DNA from: Firmicutes bacterium UBA5473
GTDB taxonomy: Bacteria > Bacillota > DTU084
Direction: 5' to 3'
Assembly: GCA_002427165.1 (NCBI GenBank)
Contig: DIQB01000024.1
Coordinates: forward strand, 1 to 13,861
Length of the DNA stretch: 13,861 bases
Below, in pieces: positions 1 to 7,151 of this stretch; the stretch's first letter is position 1, and every line of letters starts with the position of its first letter. A program made the translations under genes and the position numbers. The notes beneath the pieces were generated by a model. That model saw only the letters and a program-made list of their open reading frames with translations, did not search any database and was not told where the DNA came from.

Positions 1-5
1 CTTTT

Positions 6-40
6 CGCCGCATTGCCGATAACGTTTCGGGTTTGCGGCG
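6..40. repeat. Two-part hairpin at the left edge
   Basis: Arms CGCCGCA (6-12) and TGCGGCG (34-40) are perfectly complementary. Inside them, CCGA (16-19) pairs with TCGG (27-30) across a 3x3 internal loop. The T-run lies before the stem on the plus strand, and on the minus strand the stem is followed by AAAAG, so this does not look like an intrinsic terminator in either direction. It is directly adjacent to the larger palindrome at 41-128 and competes with the outer pairing of 19-37 with 200-217. Confidence 0.6.
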
Positions 41-217
41 TCCAAGGACCTTAAGGCGCAGCGTCAAAGCTTAGTGCGACCGCACTTGGCTTTGATCAAG
101 CCGGGCGCGGTGCGCTTAGGTCCATGGATGTAGGTGTGTACTATTCATGATTCAACTTCATTAAATTTGCTTCTTGTTCCGCTAGCCGCGCCCCGCCAGC
201 GCAAACCCTGTTGTTAT
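19..217. repeat. attC-like outer inverted arms
   Basis: ATAAC (19-23), a 5-nt spacer and GGGTTTGCG (29-37) are mirrored by CGCAAACCC (200-208), a 4-nt spacer and GTTAT (213-217). This two-box arrangement, TAAC-spacer-box and box-spacer-GTTA around a folded centre, is the general architecture of integron attC recombination sites. The outer boxes do not match the RYYYAAC/GTTRRRY consensus fully, and about 199 nt is longer than usual. It lies just downstream of the stop of the minus-strand PHP-ATPase gene, where a gene cassette would carry its attC. Resemblance only; no integrase is in the window. Confidence 0.35.
41..128. repeat. Long imperfect palindrome (88 nt)
   Basis: Nested complementary arms are visible. 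TCCA (41-44) pairs with TGGA (125-128). GGACCTTAAGGCGCA (46-60) pairs with TGCGCTTAGGTCC (111-123) with two bulged bases. TCAAAGC (64-70) pairs with GCTTTGA (89-95), and AGTGCG (73-78) with CGCACT (81-86). The inner 64-95 part is nearly symmetrical around position 79/80. Bases 96-110 are an extra right-hand insert. No T-tract follows on either strand. It could be a folded recombination site, a dispersed palindromic repeat, or part of a structured RNA; the sequence alone does not decide. Confidence 0.75.
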
Positions 218-252
218 TTGCCGTAATCGCTTCTTTGACAGGCACGGATGGC

Positions 253-2607
253 TCAAGTATTTTGTTTTTCTAGCTTAAAGCCATACTTTTCAGCTCTTCG
301 TGCAAAAGCATCAAAATCTCCTTCTAAGATCTGCAATACTTTTTCAGAAACAGCATTATTATCAATTGTTCCGGAACAATCAATCCACCCGTGTTCACCA
401 TCGCTCTTTAAAACAAGTATGTTTTCTGAGTCACCGCCAATTGGAATATTAGGGTTATGTGTAGCAATTATTAATTGTCTTCTGGGTTTTATACTATGGA
501 ATTCTTTTACTAGTGAATGATATACAAACGAATTATCCAAATCATCCTCTGGTTGATCTATTAACAATGGCCTTTTTTCTCCTAACCCTGTTGCCCCTTG
601 TAATATCAACAAAAGCATTCCTACAGCTTTTTGTCCAAATGAAAGTTTACATCTTTGAACAAAAAATTGTTTGTTCGCAATACCATGGTTAACATTTAGC
701 TTAAATTCAGTCAGGTAATAAGGAAGCTTTACAACGTCTACTGGAGATACCTTTTTATAATAACTTGTGCATAATTCTTTAGCTATATCTAGAGGAATGC
801 AAGTTGATTCCGCTAATGCTTTATATTTATGGGTGAATATATAAAATGGTAGAGCCCAATCTTCTGACACATTCTTAAATAAGTTCGTTAACAATCTTTT
901 ATGTTTGAGTTGTTCTTCATATGTGAAGTTAGATGAATACCTTTGTTTTTCTATCCAATCTTCAATAATATCGTTGTATATTCGATATGGAATACATAAT
1001 TCATATGACAATCTTAGCTTGTTCGATAGAATAGAATTTAAATGCTCAATGGTTTCCTTATGAAATTTTAATAATTTTTTATGGGCTTTAAAGTACTCCT
1101 TGAAATTTTCCTCCAGATAGTCAGTTGTTAAATCAGCATTATTATCAAATTTTCTCTCTTCTACCAAGACCTTACAATGCTCAATAATATTTCTTTCACA
1201 TCTATATAATATTTCGTATACTTTTCGAAAATCTACCCCAAATTTTAAATCACTTAGTCCTTGAACAATTACTGTTGGTCCTGCCTCATCAATAGCCAAA
1301 TTAAAAAGCTCTCTTTGTCGATAGCTTTGAATATATTTTGATACAAAATAATGTTTCGAAGAAAAACAAATTGGCTCATTAAGTTTATTCCTATGGTTAT
1401 TTGAAACTTTTTTAAACGTGCTTTCCCTTAAAACATATTTTTTTAAATTTGGCTTATGAAGTCCAGAAGGCTTCATATAAAACACAATAATATTTCCATT
1501 TTCTTTTAAAAATACCAAAGTTTCATCAAATCTATTTATTGTACTTTTACCTAAGTTTATATTTTCCCAATCAAATACATACCTAATAATATCTAGCAAT
1601 GTTGATTTACCAGTACCTCTAGCTCCGATAACACAATTTAGTTCTTCCGATAATGGAATAATTCCCCAAGGTATCGAAGAATCTTTATGTCGGATAAAGC
1701 CACCTTTAACTGCTACACCTATAATATAACTATCATCTTTTTGCTTGGGCACTTCTAACATTACTTTTGTAATATCATTTTTTAAAGCTAGTCTTAATGA
1801 TTTAAAAGAAAGTTTTCCCAGTTTTATCCAAGAAGCTCTTTCTCCTAAAGGACAGCCAGGACCCTGATAATTCTCTAACGAACTATGGCTATCAGAAGCC
1901 CTTAACAGCTGCAAATGGTTTACTTTAAAACTGCTTAGAATTTCATTTATTCTTTGCAAATTAGAAAATGAGTTAAAGCAAATCCCATGTACTACCGGGG
2001 ATTTTAAAACCTTAATCAAAGCTTGTCCCCTAATATCGATTTTTGCAAGTTCACTTTTTATATATCCTTCTAGAAATCCATTTTCGGCATCACAATGTGC
2101 AATAATAAGTATTCCACCGTATTCCTCAATCTTTTCACACAAAGTTACAGGGGTAACTCTATCTGCTGATTCATCTTCGTCACCTTGTTCAACTGAACCT
2201 ATACCACAATCTAATAAAAAAAGGTCTAGATGGTTTTTGGGTGTACCTTCAGGAAATATAACATTAAAATGTTTGCCATAACAAGTTAATTCAACCCCCG
2301 GCAGAATTAGCTTACCGTTAAGCTTGTTTTTTAATTCACAATTTTTATCAACAATTTCTTTAATCCTATAATAGCCTTCTATAGTATTATGATCAGTTAT
2401 TGCTATTATTGCTGTATCGCTTTCAGCAAACCTTTGTATTAACATCTCATATTCATTTTGGTCAGTATTTTCTTTTTTACTTTTTATGTAACATTTAGAT
2501 GCCGGAGAATGTACATGGAGATCAGCTTTTAGATACTGACCAAATTTACCGTTTCTCACAATCCTCTTATAAACTGTCATTATTTCTTTTTCAATATGGT
2601 CTTCCAT
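253..2607 (-). CDS. PHP phosphoesterase / ABC (SMC-like) ATPase fusion
   Basis: Numbering is from the ATG at 2607 (784 aa). The N-terminal PHP domain keeps a full set of metal ligands: DLHVH (H31, H33), TDHN (D72, H73), E106, AHCD (H171) and SDSH (D239, H241). It is followed by an ABC-type ATPase: Walker A GARGTGKS (328-335), about 320 mostly helical residues, signature LSFGQ (655-659), Walker B LLIDQPEDDLD (681-691) and switch histidine in THN (717). The order matches PHP-ATPase proteins that I recall being named TrlF family in databases. The likely role is ATP-gated cleavage or processing of nucleic acid; the substrate is unknown. The open frame extends upstream to a GTG at 2640, but that codon lies in a hairpin, whereas ATG 2607 has a spaced AAGGTTGGTG. 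The gene is far more AT-rich than its neighbours and stands alone, suggesting horizontal acquisition and a possible phage-defence role (inference). Confidence 0.85.
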   Translation of the reverse strand: MEDHIEKEIMTVYKRIVRNGKFGQYLKADLHVHSPASKCYIKSKKENTDQNEYEMLIQRFAESDTAIIAITDHNTIEGYYRIKEIVDKNCELKNKLNGKLILPGVELTCYGKHFNVIFPEGTPKNHLDLFLLDCGIGSVEQGDEDESADRVTPVTLCEKIEEYGGILIIAHCDAENGFLEGYIKSELAKIDIRGQALIKVLKSPVVHGICFNSFSNLQRINEILSSFKVNHLQLLRASDSHSSLENYQGPGCPLGERASWIKLGKLSFKSLRLALKNDITKVMLEVPKQKDDSYIIGVAVKGGFIRHKDSSIPWGIIPLSEELNCVIGARGTGKSTLLDIIRYVFDWENINLGKSTINRFDETLVFLKENGNIIVFYMKPSGLHKPNLKKYVLRESTFKKVSNNHRNKLNEPICFSSKHYFVSKYIQSYRQRELFNLAIDEAGPTVIVQGLSDLKFGVDFRKVYEILYRCERNIIEHCKVLVEERKFDNNADLTTDYLEENFKEYFKAHKKLLKFHKETIEHLNSILSNKLRLSYELCIPYRIYNDIIEDWIEKQRYSSNFTYEEQLKHKRLLTNLFKNVSEDWALPFYIFTHKYKALAESTCIPLDIAKELCTSYYKKVSPVDVVKLPYYLTEFKLNVNHGIANKQFFVQRCKLSFGQKAVGMLLLILQGATGLGEKRPLLIDQPEDDLDNSFVYHSLVKEFHSIKPRRQLIIATHNPNIPIGGDSENILVLKSDGEHGWIDCSGTIDNNAVSEKVLQILEGDFDAFARRAEKYGFKLEKQNT

Positions 2608-2610
2608 TTT

Positions 2611-2620
2611 CACCAACCTT
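2611..2620 (-). promoter_or_regulatory. Ribosome binding site for the PHP-ATPase gene
   Basis: On the minus strand AAGGTTGGTG lies upstream of the ATG at 2607, with AGG 9 nt from the start codon. It favours this ATG over the GTG at 2640, which sits within an inverted repeat and has no similarly placed purine tract. Confidence 0.55.
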
Positions 2621-2623
2621 TTT

Positions 2624-2642
2624 GAGTGGCAGGAAGCCACTC
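2624..2642 (-). repeat. Perfect 7-bp hairpin just upstream of the RBS
   Basis: GAGTGGC (2624-2630) and GCCACTC (2636-2642) flank the 5-nt loop AGGAA. In the transcript the stem ends 3 nt before the AAGG of the Shine-Dalgarno sequence, so it could affect ribosome access or transcript stability. It also contains the alternative GTG start at 2640. Confidence 0.6.
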
Positions 2643-2661
2643 CTCTTCAATAAAAGCGACT

Positions 2662-2740
2662 ATGGCATATAACCATTGCATTCCCGAAGTACTTCGCCTA
2701 GCCTGCCAAGATGGCATCTTATCCTAACTTCGGATAAGAT
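2662..2740 (-). repeat. Cluster of short inverted repeats in the leader
   Basis: Four further inverted repeats follow closely: ATGG/CCAT (2662-2665/2673-2676); the perfect 12-bp palindrome CGAAGTACTTCG (2685-2696); TGCCA/TGGCA (2704-2708/2712-2716); and ATCTTATCC/GGATAAGAT (2716-2724/2732-2740, 7-nt loop). With the 2624-2642 hairpin they fill most of the predicted untranslated leader of the PHP-ATPase gene. I do not recognise a known riboswitch, and no T-tract follows any stem in the direction of transcription. Confidence 0.55.
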
Positions 2741-2826
2741 CCCACTTTTAGATTTGTTACGAAGTGTTTCATTTATGAGCCCTTTGTTAATCATTTTCGG
2801 CTTTTCTGTGTTCCTCTAAGAAAGTT

Positions 2827-2870
2827 TTGTCAAACCGTTCAATTAGACCTATGTGGGTAAATTTTGACAA
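2827..2870 (-). promoter_or_regulatory. Inverted half-sites flanking the promoter (possible operator)
   Basis: TTGTCAAA (2827-2834) and its exact complement TTTGACAA (2863-2870) lie 36 bp apart centre to centre. One half overlaps the predicted -35 box, the other the predicted transcription start. This placement suits a repressor that bridges or occludes the promoter, but 8-bp AT-rich arms may also occur by chance. Confidence 0.35.
2842..2870 (-). promoter_or_regulatory. Sigma-A type promoter for the PHP-ATPase gene
   Basis: On the minus strand TTGTCA (2865-2870, 5/6 to TTGACA) is followed by a 17-bp spacer and TCTAAT (2842-2847, 5/6 to TATAAT). Transcription would start near 2835, giving a leader of about 230 nt before ATG 2607. 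It gives the gene a promoter independent of the polC operon. Confidence 0.55.
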
Positions 2871-3122
2871 TATGGCTTTTGGAGCGGTTATGTAAATAGG
2901 CTATTGTATACTAGAAGATACTGAAGATCCTAGGCAAAAGAGAACATCGCTAAAACAGCTCAGTTATCCGCCAAACGGGGAGAGCAAAGCTACCTGCACC
3001 CTCGATGAGGTAGCTTAAGCCCCTAAAAGTTACCGGCCATAAAAGTAACCATACTTCAAGTAACTTTCCTCTATAACTCGCATAGCTCAATTCATCGCAT
3101 TCCTCCACTCCCAAGTCCTATT
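2871..3122. other. Non-coding spacer between polC and the PHP-ATPase promoter
   Basis: I see no coding frame with a plausible start and no RNA gene here. Besides the 16-bp repeats (separate entry), it holds a 9-bp inverted repeat, AAGCTACCT (2987-2995) with AGGTAGCTT (3008-3016), around a 12-nt loop. Read on the minus strand, downstream of the polC stop, this stem is followed only by TTTGCTCT, so it is at best a poor terminator. Confidence 0.5.
3024..3071. repeat. Three degenerate 16-bp-period direct repeats
   Basis: TAAAAGTTACC (3024-3034), TAAAAGTAACC (3040-3050) and TCAAGTAACTT (3056-3066) start exactly 16 bp apart. Units 1 and 2 differ at one of 11 positions; unit 3 is more diverged. AAAGTTAC (3026-3033) and GTAACTTT (3060-3067) are also perfect inverted arms. 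Multiple short repeats of this kind near an end recall IS21-family insertion sequences, but no transposase gene is present, so this would be a remnant at most. Confidence 0.45.
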
Positions 3123-6100
3123 CTAATTCGCCAAGTCAAAGAGACTTAGCTGATTGCTTTCAGGCATGCCACTGAGGGCTCCGTGATTGCGCAATACCTC
3201 AACCACACTTTTGCTAATGCGAGATCTTTGCCGCAGATCCTCTATGGACTTAAACTCCCCATTCTCTCTTGCCTCAGCAATCCCAGTTGCAGCTGCTGCT
3301 CCCAGGCCATCCAATGACGAAAGGGGCGGCAGAAGCTTCACATCGTCGATAATTTGGAAATTCACAGGATGGGACTGATACAGATCCACAGGGAGAAATT
3401 TAATACCACGGGCAGTTGCCTCCACAGCCAGCTCCAAAAAGCTAGCTAGGTTCTTCTCCTTAGCAGTAACTTCATTTCCCTTCTGGTTAATCTCCACTAG
3501 CACTCTCTTCATATGCTCAGGCCCATCGAGGACAGGATCAATATCAAAGTCTGCTTTGGCCCGAACAGCAAAATAAGCAGCATAAAACGCTGTGGGGTAA
3601 TGCACCTTACAAAATGCAACGCGAAAAGCCATGGTTACATAGGCCACAGCATGGGCTTTTGGAAATAGATAGCTAATCTTTTTACACGAATCAATAAACC
3701 AGCGTGGAATCTTGTGATCCACAAGCAGCTTCTCATCATCAGCTGTCAGGCCCCTTCCCTTTCTCACCTGCTCCATGATCTTAAAAGACTGACTGGGCTC
3801 TACTCCTCTGTAGATGAGAAAGCTCATAATATCATCCCGGGTGGAAATACATTCTCTAGCCCCGGCAATTCCCTGACGGATTAGATCTTGGGCATTGTTT
3901 AGCCACACATCTGTACCATGGGAAAAGCCACTGATCCGCACAAGCTCACTGAATGATTTTGGCCGCACATCCTCCAGCATCTGCCGCACAAAACGGGTCC
4001 CGAATTCAGGAATGCCCAAAGTCCCAACTTGACTCCCCCCTGCATCCTCAGGAGAAATACCCAAACTATCTAAAGAGGAGAAGATGGACATGGTTTTGGG
4101 CTCATCTAGAGGAATCTCCACAGGATTGATCCCTGTAAGATCCTGGAGCATCCGCAGCACAGTTGGGTCATCATGGCCTAGAATATCGAGCTTTACAAGC
4201 TGATCGCTGATGGCATTATAGTCGAAATGGGTGGTCATGATGGCGCTCTTCTTATTGGCAGGGTACTGAATAGGGGTAAACTGGTGGATATCCAGATCCT
4301 CTGGCACCACCATCACCCCTCCTGGGTGCTGGCCTGTTGTTCGTTTCACTTCTGTGCAGCCAGTCAATAGCCGCTGTACCTCAGCGCTGCGAAGAGTGAG
4401 GCCCCTGACCTTTTCAAAATTTTTGACCATCCCATAGGCTGTTTTGTCAGCTAAAGTGCCAATAGTACCGGCTCTGTAGACATGCCCCTCTCCGAAAAGC
4501 TCCTCGGTATACTTATGCACCACAGGTTGATATTCCCCTGAGAAGTTAAGATCAATATCTGGAACCTTATCCCCTTTGAAGCCCAAAAAGACTTCAAAAG
4601 GAATGTCATGACCATCCTTATCTAAAGCTGTCCCGCAGCTGGGGCAAGCTTTCGCTGGCAGGTCTGCACCTGCCCCCACAGAGCCATCTGTGATAAACTC
4701 ACTATATTTACACTTAGGGCACCGGTAGTGGGCAGGCAGAGGGTTCACCTCTGTGATCCCACTGAAAGTTGCCACAAGAGAACTTCCTACAGATCCCCGG
4801 GAACCAACTAGATAGCCATCAGAGAGAGATTTGGCCACCAGCTTATGAGCAATTAAATAAAGCACAGCATAACCATTGGAGATAATGGAATCCAGCTCTC
4901 GCTCCACCCGTGCTGCAACAATCTCGGGGAGCGGATCGCCATAGAGTTCCCGGGCGCGACTGGTGGTCAGCTCCCGGATCTCCTCCTCTGCCCCTGGGAT
5001 TTTTGGGGCAAAGAGCCCATCGGGCACAGGCTGAATCCCCTCCTCAACCCAAGACGCAACAACTGCAGGCCCATCGACGACAACCTCCCTGGCTGCAGGG
5101 CCCAAATAATCGAATTCCGCCAGCATCTCCTCTGTGGTGCGGAAATAGAGAGGTGGTTGCTTATCTGCATCATCATATTCCTGGCTAACTTGGAGGATTT
5201 CCCGAAAGATACTATCTTCCGGATGCAGAAAATGCACATCCCCTGTGGCAACCACAGGTTTGCCAAGTTCCTTGCCTAGGTCATAGATGGTCTGGTTGAT
5301 CTGTTGCAATTTCTCTGGCGTTTTAATAACGCCCTTCCGCAGAAGAAACTCGTTATTTCCAAGGGGCTGGATCTCTAAAAAGTCATAAAAGGAGGCGATC
5401 TCCCGGATTCGCTCTGAACTCTCCCCTGCCAAAATTGCCCTATACAGTTCACCGCTTTCGCAGGCAGAGCCCAAGATCAACCCTTCCCGATAGCTTTCAA
5501 GCTCGCTTCTGAGGACCCGAGGATCTCGGTAAAAGTGCTTGATATGGGAGGAAGACACGAGTCTGTAGAGGTTCTCCATCCCCTTTTGATTTTTCACAAG
5601 AATAATAGCATGGCTCGAGCGCAACTTCTTCCAATTCTGATTCTCCCGCAGCTTGTCCAGATCCGCGATTGACTCGGCCCCTCTATCTGCTGCCAGTTTC
5701 ATGAGGCCTGCAAAAACACCAGCTGTAGCCCGGGCATCGTCACCTGCCCTATGATGAGAATGGAGAGGCACCTTAAACTCTTTGGCTAACACATCTAATT
5801 TGTGACTAGACAGATGTGAGCAAAGGTTCCGAGCCAAAGCCAGGGTATCTAAAACTTGATAGTCTGGCATTGGGAGCTCTAATTGCGAGAAGGCATGGCG
5901 CAAAAAGCCCATGTCAAAACTTGCGTTATGTGCAACTAAGACTGCACCCCGGGCAAACTCTAAAAACTCATCAATTACGTTTTCAAGGCTAGGTGCGCCC
6001 AAGAGCATCTCGTCTGTGATCCCGGTAAGTTTCGTGATCCGGCTATCAAGATTTTTTGTGGTTCCCACAAAAGTACTAAGTTCGGAGAGCACTGTCCCGT

Positions 6101-7151
6101 CTGAGCATACCCGCACAGCCCCAAGCTCAATTATGGAACAAGACAGGGGGCTGAGGCCTGTGGTTTCAAGGTCGAAGACCACATATTCAGTATCATCAAT
6201 TAAACTGGAGCTATCTAAGCTTCCCGCTACTTTATCGTTCACAAGATATGCTTCCAGACCAAAGATCACCTTGATGCCATGCTTTTTCCCCAAAGCATAG
6301 GCATCGGGAAAAGCCTGCACCACTCCATGATCTGTGATCGCAATGGCGCTATGACCCCATGAGGCTGCCTGGGCTATGGCCTCATCCACAGCCAAGAACC
6401 CATCCATGGCGCTCATTTTTGTATGTAGGTGAAGCTCGATCCGCTTCTTTTCAGCATTATCCTTGCGTCCCGGAGGAGCCGTCTGGGGACGGACGCCGTC
6501 TGCCATCATCGTGAGCTCCTCGGTGTAACGATCATGTTCTAGTTTTCCTGCCACCTTCACATACTGGCCCTGCTTTAGGGAAAAATCTTCTTGCTTTTTC
6601 CCTAAAAAAGCTTTACAGGTGATGGAGTCTGTGCCATCGAAAAGATCCCAGATCAGGAGCTTTTTCCCAGTTCTTGTCTCTCGCGCCTCCACCCTTAGCA
6701 CCTGGCCACAAATGACGCCAGGACCAGGGCTTGCGAGAAATTTAATCTGCATGGGCTCCCCTGCCACTTTGCTCCTGCCATAAGTGCTAGTTGTAGGGGG
6801 AGCAGTTTTAACTACCTGGGGCGGCTCTGCCTGGGCTATCCGCATTTTTTTAGCCAGCATCTCAAGGTATGCTGCCTCATCATCCTCAAGCTTCCACTTC
6901 ACCTGAACCAAGCTTGGCACCCGCTCCCGCAAAAATTTCTCAAAATCCTTAAGCGATGCTTTCACATCAGGAGACAGGGATGGTGCTAGTGGCGTGAGGC
7001 AAAACTTCCACAACTGGTTTTGGCTATCTACAAGCAGCTTTTTTAATTCCAGCTGGGATGCTATTTTTTCTGCTGCCTCCTGGGAGAGGGCCCGGGAGAG
7101 AAGAGCATTAATTTGGGCCTTATCTGGCTGGATCTCTACATACAACCGCAA
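3123..7151 (-). CDS. polC: DNA polymerase III alpha subunit, PolC type
   Basis: Gram-positive replicative DNA polymerase with built-in proofreading, acting at the fork. The order is typical: N-terminal region, OB fold (about 135-220), PHP domain (from HLHT at 241-244) split by a DEDD 3'-5' exonuclease (D327/E329 in FDLET, D413 in NASFD, HRAGDD 467-472), then the PHP remainder (GDVHF 637-641). The palm keeps GSRGSVGSS (783-791), a zinc site (C811, C814, C836, C839) and catalytic aspartates D865/D867 (PDIDLNF) and D989. The C-terminus ends with a clamp-binding QLSLF (1334-1338). At 1342 aa it is somewhat shorter than the roughly 1440-aa Bacillus protein. The frame opens at TTG 7151, overlapping the malic enzyme stop; a second TTG at 7145 is better spaced from the GAGGTG upstream. 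Last gene of the operon. Confidence 0.97.
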   Translation of the reverse strand: MRLYVEIQPDKAQINALLSRALSQEAAEKIASQLELKKLLVDSQNQLWKFCLTPLAPSLSPDVKASLKDFEKFLRERVPSLVQVKWKLEDDEAAYLEMLAKKMRIAQAEPPQVVKTAPPTTSTYGRSKVAGEPMQIKFLASPGPGVICGQVLRVEARETRTGKKLLIWDLFDGTDSITCKAFLGKKQEDFSLKQGQYVKVAGKLEHDRYTEELTMMADGVRPQTAPPGRKDNAEKKRIELHLHTKMSAMDGFLAVDEAIAQAASWGHSAIAITDHGVVQAFPDAYALGKKHGIKVIFGLEAYLVNDKVAGSLDSSSLIDDTEYVVFDLETTGLSPLSCSIIELGAVRVCSDGTVLSELSTFVGTTKNLDSRITKLTGITDEMLLGAPSLENVIDEFLEFARGAVLVAHNASFDMGFLRHAFSQLELPMPDYQVLDTLALARNLCSHLSSHKLDVLAKEFKVPLHSHHRAGDDARATAGVFAGLMKLAADRGAESIADLDKLRENQNWKKLRSSHAIILVKNQKGMENLYRLVSSSHIKHFYRDPRVLRSELESYREGLILGSACESGELYRAILAGESSERIREIASFYDFLEIQPLGNNEFLLRKGVIKTPEKLQQINQTIYDLGKELGKPVVATGDVHFLHPEDSIFREILQVSQEYDDADKQPPLYFRTTEEMLAEFDYLGPAAREVVVDGPAVVASWVEEGIQPVPDGLFAPKIPGAEEEIRELTTSRARELYGDPLPEIVAARVERELDSIISNGYAVLYLIAHKLVAKSLSDGYLVGSRGSVGSSLVATFSGITEVNPLPAHYRCPKCKYSEFITDGSVGAGADLPAKACPSCGTALDKDGHDIPFEVFLGFKGDKVPDIDLNFSGEYQPVVHKYTEELFGEGHVYRAGTIGTLADKTAYGMVKNFEKVRGLTLRSAEVQRLLTGCTEVKRTTGQHPGGVMVVPEDLDIHQFTPIQYPANKKSAIMTTHFDYNAISDQLVKLDILGHDDPTVLRMLQDLTGINPVEIPLDEPKTMSIFSSLDSLGISPEDAGGSQVGTLGIPEFGTRFVRQMLEDVRPKSFSELVRISGFSHGTDVWLNNAQDLIRQGIAGARECISTRDDIMSFLIYRGVEPSQSFKIMEQVRKGRGLTADDEKLLVDHKIPRWFIDSCKKISYLFPKAHAVAYVTMAFRVAFCKVHYPTAFYAAYFAVRAKADFDIDPVLDGPEHMKRVLVEINQKGNEVTAKEKNLASFLELAVEATARGIKFLPVDLYQSHPVNFQIIDDVKLLPPLSSLDGLGAAAATGIAEARENGEFKSIEDLRQRSRISKSVVEVLRNHGALSGMPESNQLSLFDLAN

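Noticed and set aside
6..40. Possible intrinsic terminator for the PHP-ATPase gene
   Set aside because: The stem is convincing, but on the minus strand it is followed by AAAAG rather than a T-tract, and it lies over 200 nt past the stop.
248..520. Plus-strand open frame inside the PHP-ATPase 3' end
   Set aside because: It is antisense to a protein with clear motifs throughout that region and has no recognisable domain or well-placed RBS.
2607..2640. GTG start at 2640 adding 11 residues to the PHP-ATPase
   Set aside because: The codon lies within a perfect hairpin and lacks a spaced RBS, whereas ATG 2607 has AAGGTTGGTG at suitable distance. Not fully excluded.
2864..2912. Plus-strand promoter from TTGACA at 2864
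   Set aside because: No good -10 at 16-18 bp, and no gene follows on the plus strand; the same bases make a better minus-strand -35.
2987..3016. Possible terminator of the polC operon
   Set aside because: Nine-base-pair stem with a 12-nt loop, but moderate GC content and only TTTGCTCT afterwards on the minus strand; too weak to call.
5911..6300. Plus-strand 129-codon open frame opposite the PolC exonuclease
   Set aside because: Shadow of polC; the minus-strand frame there encodes the conserved exonuclease motifs.
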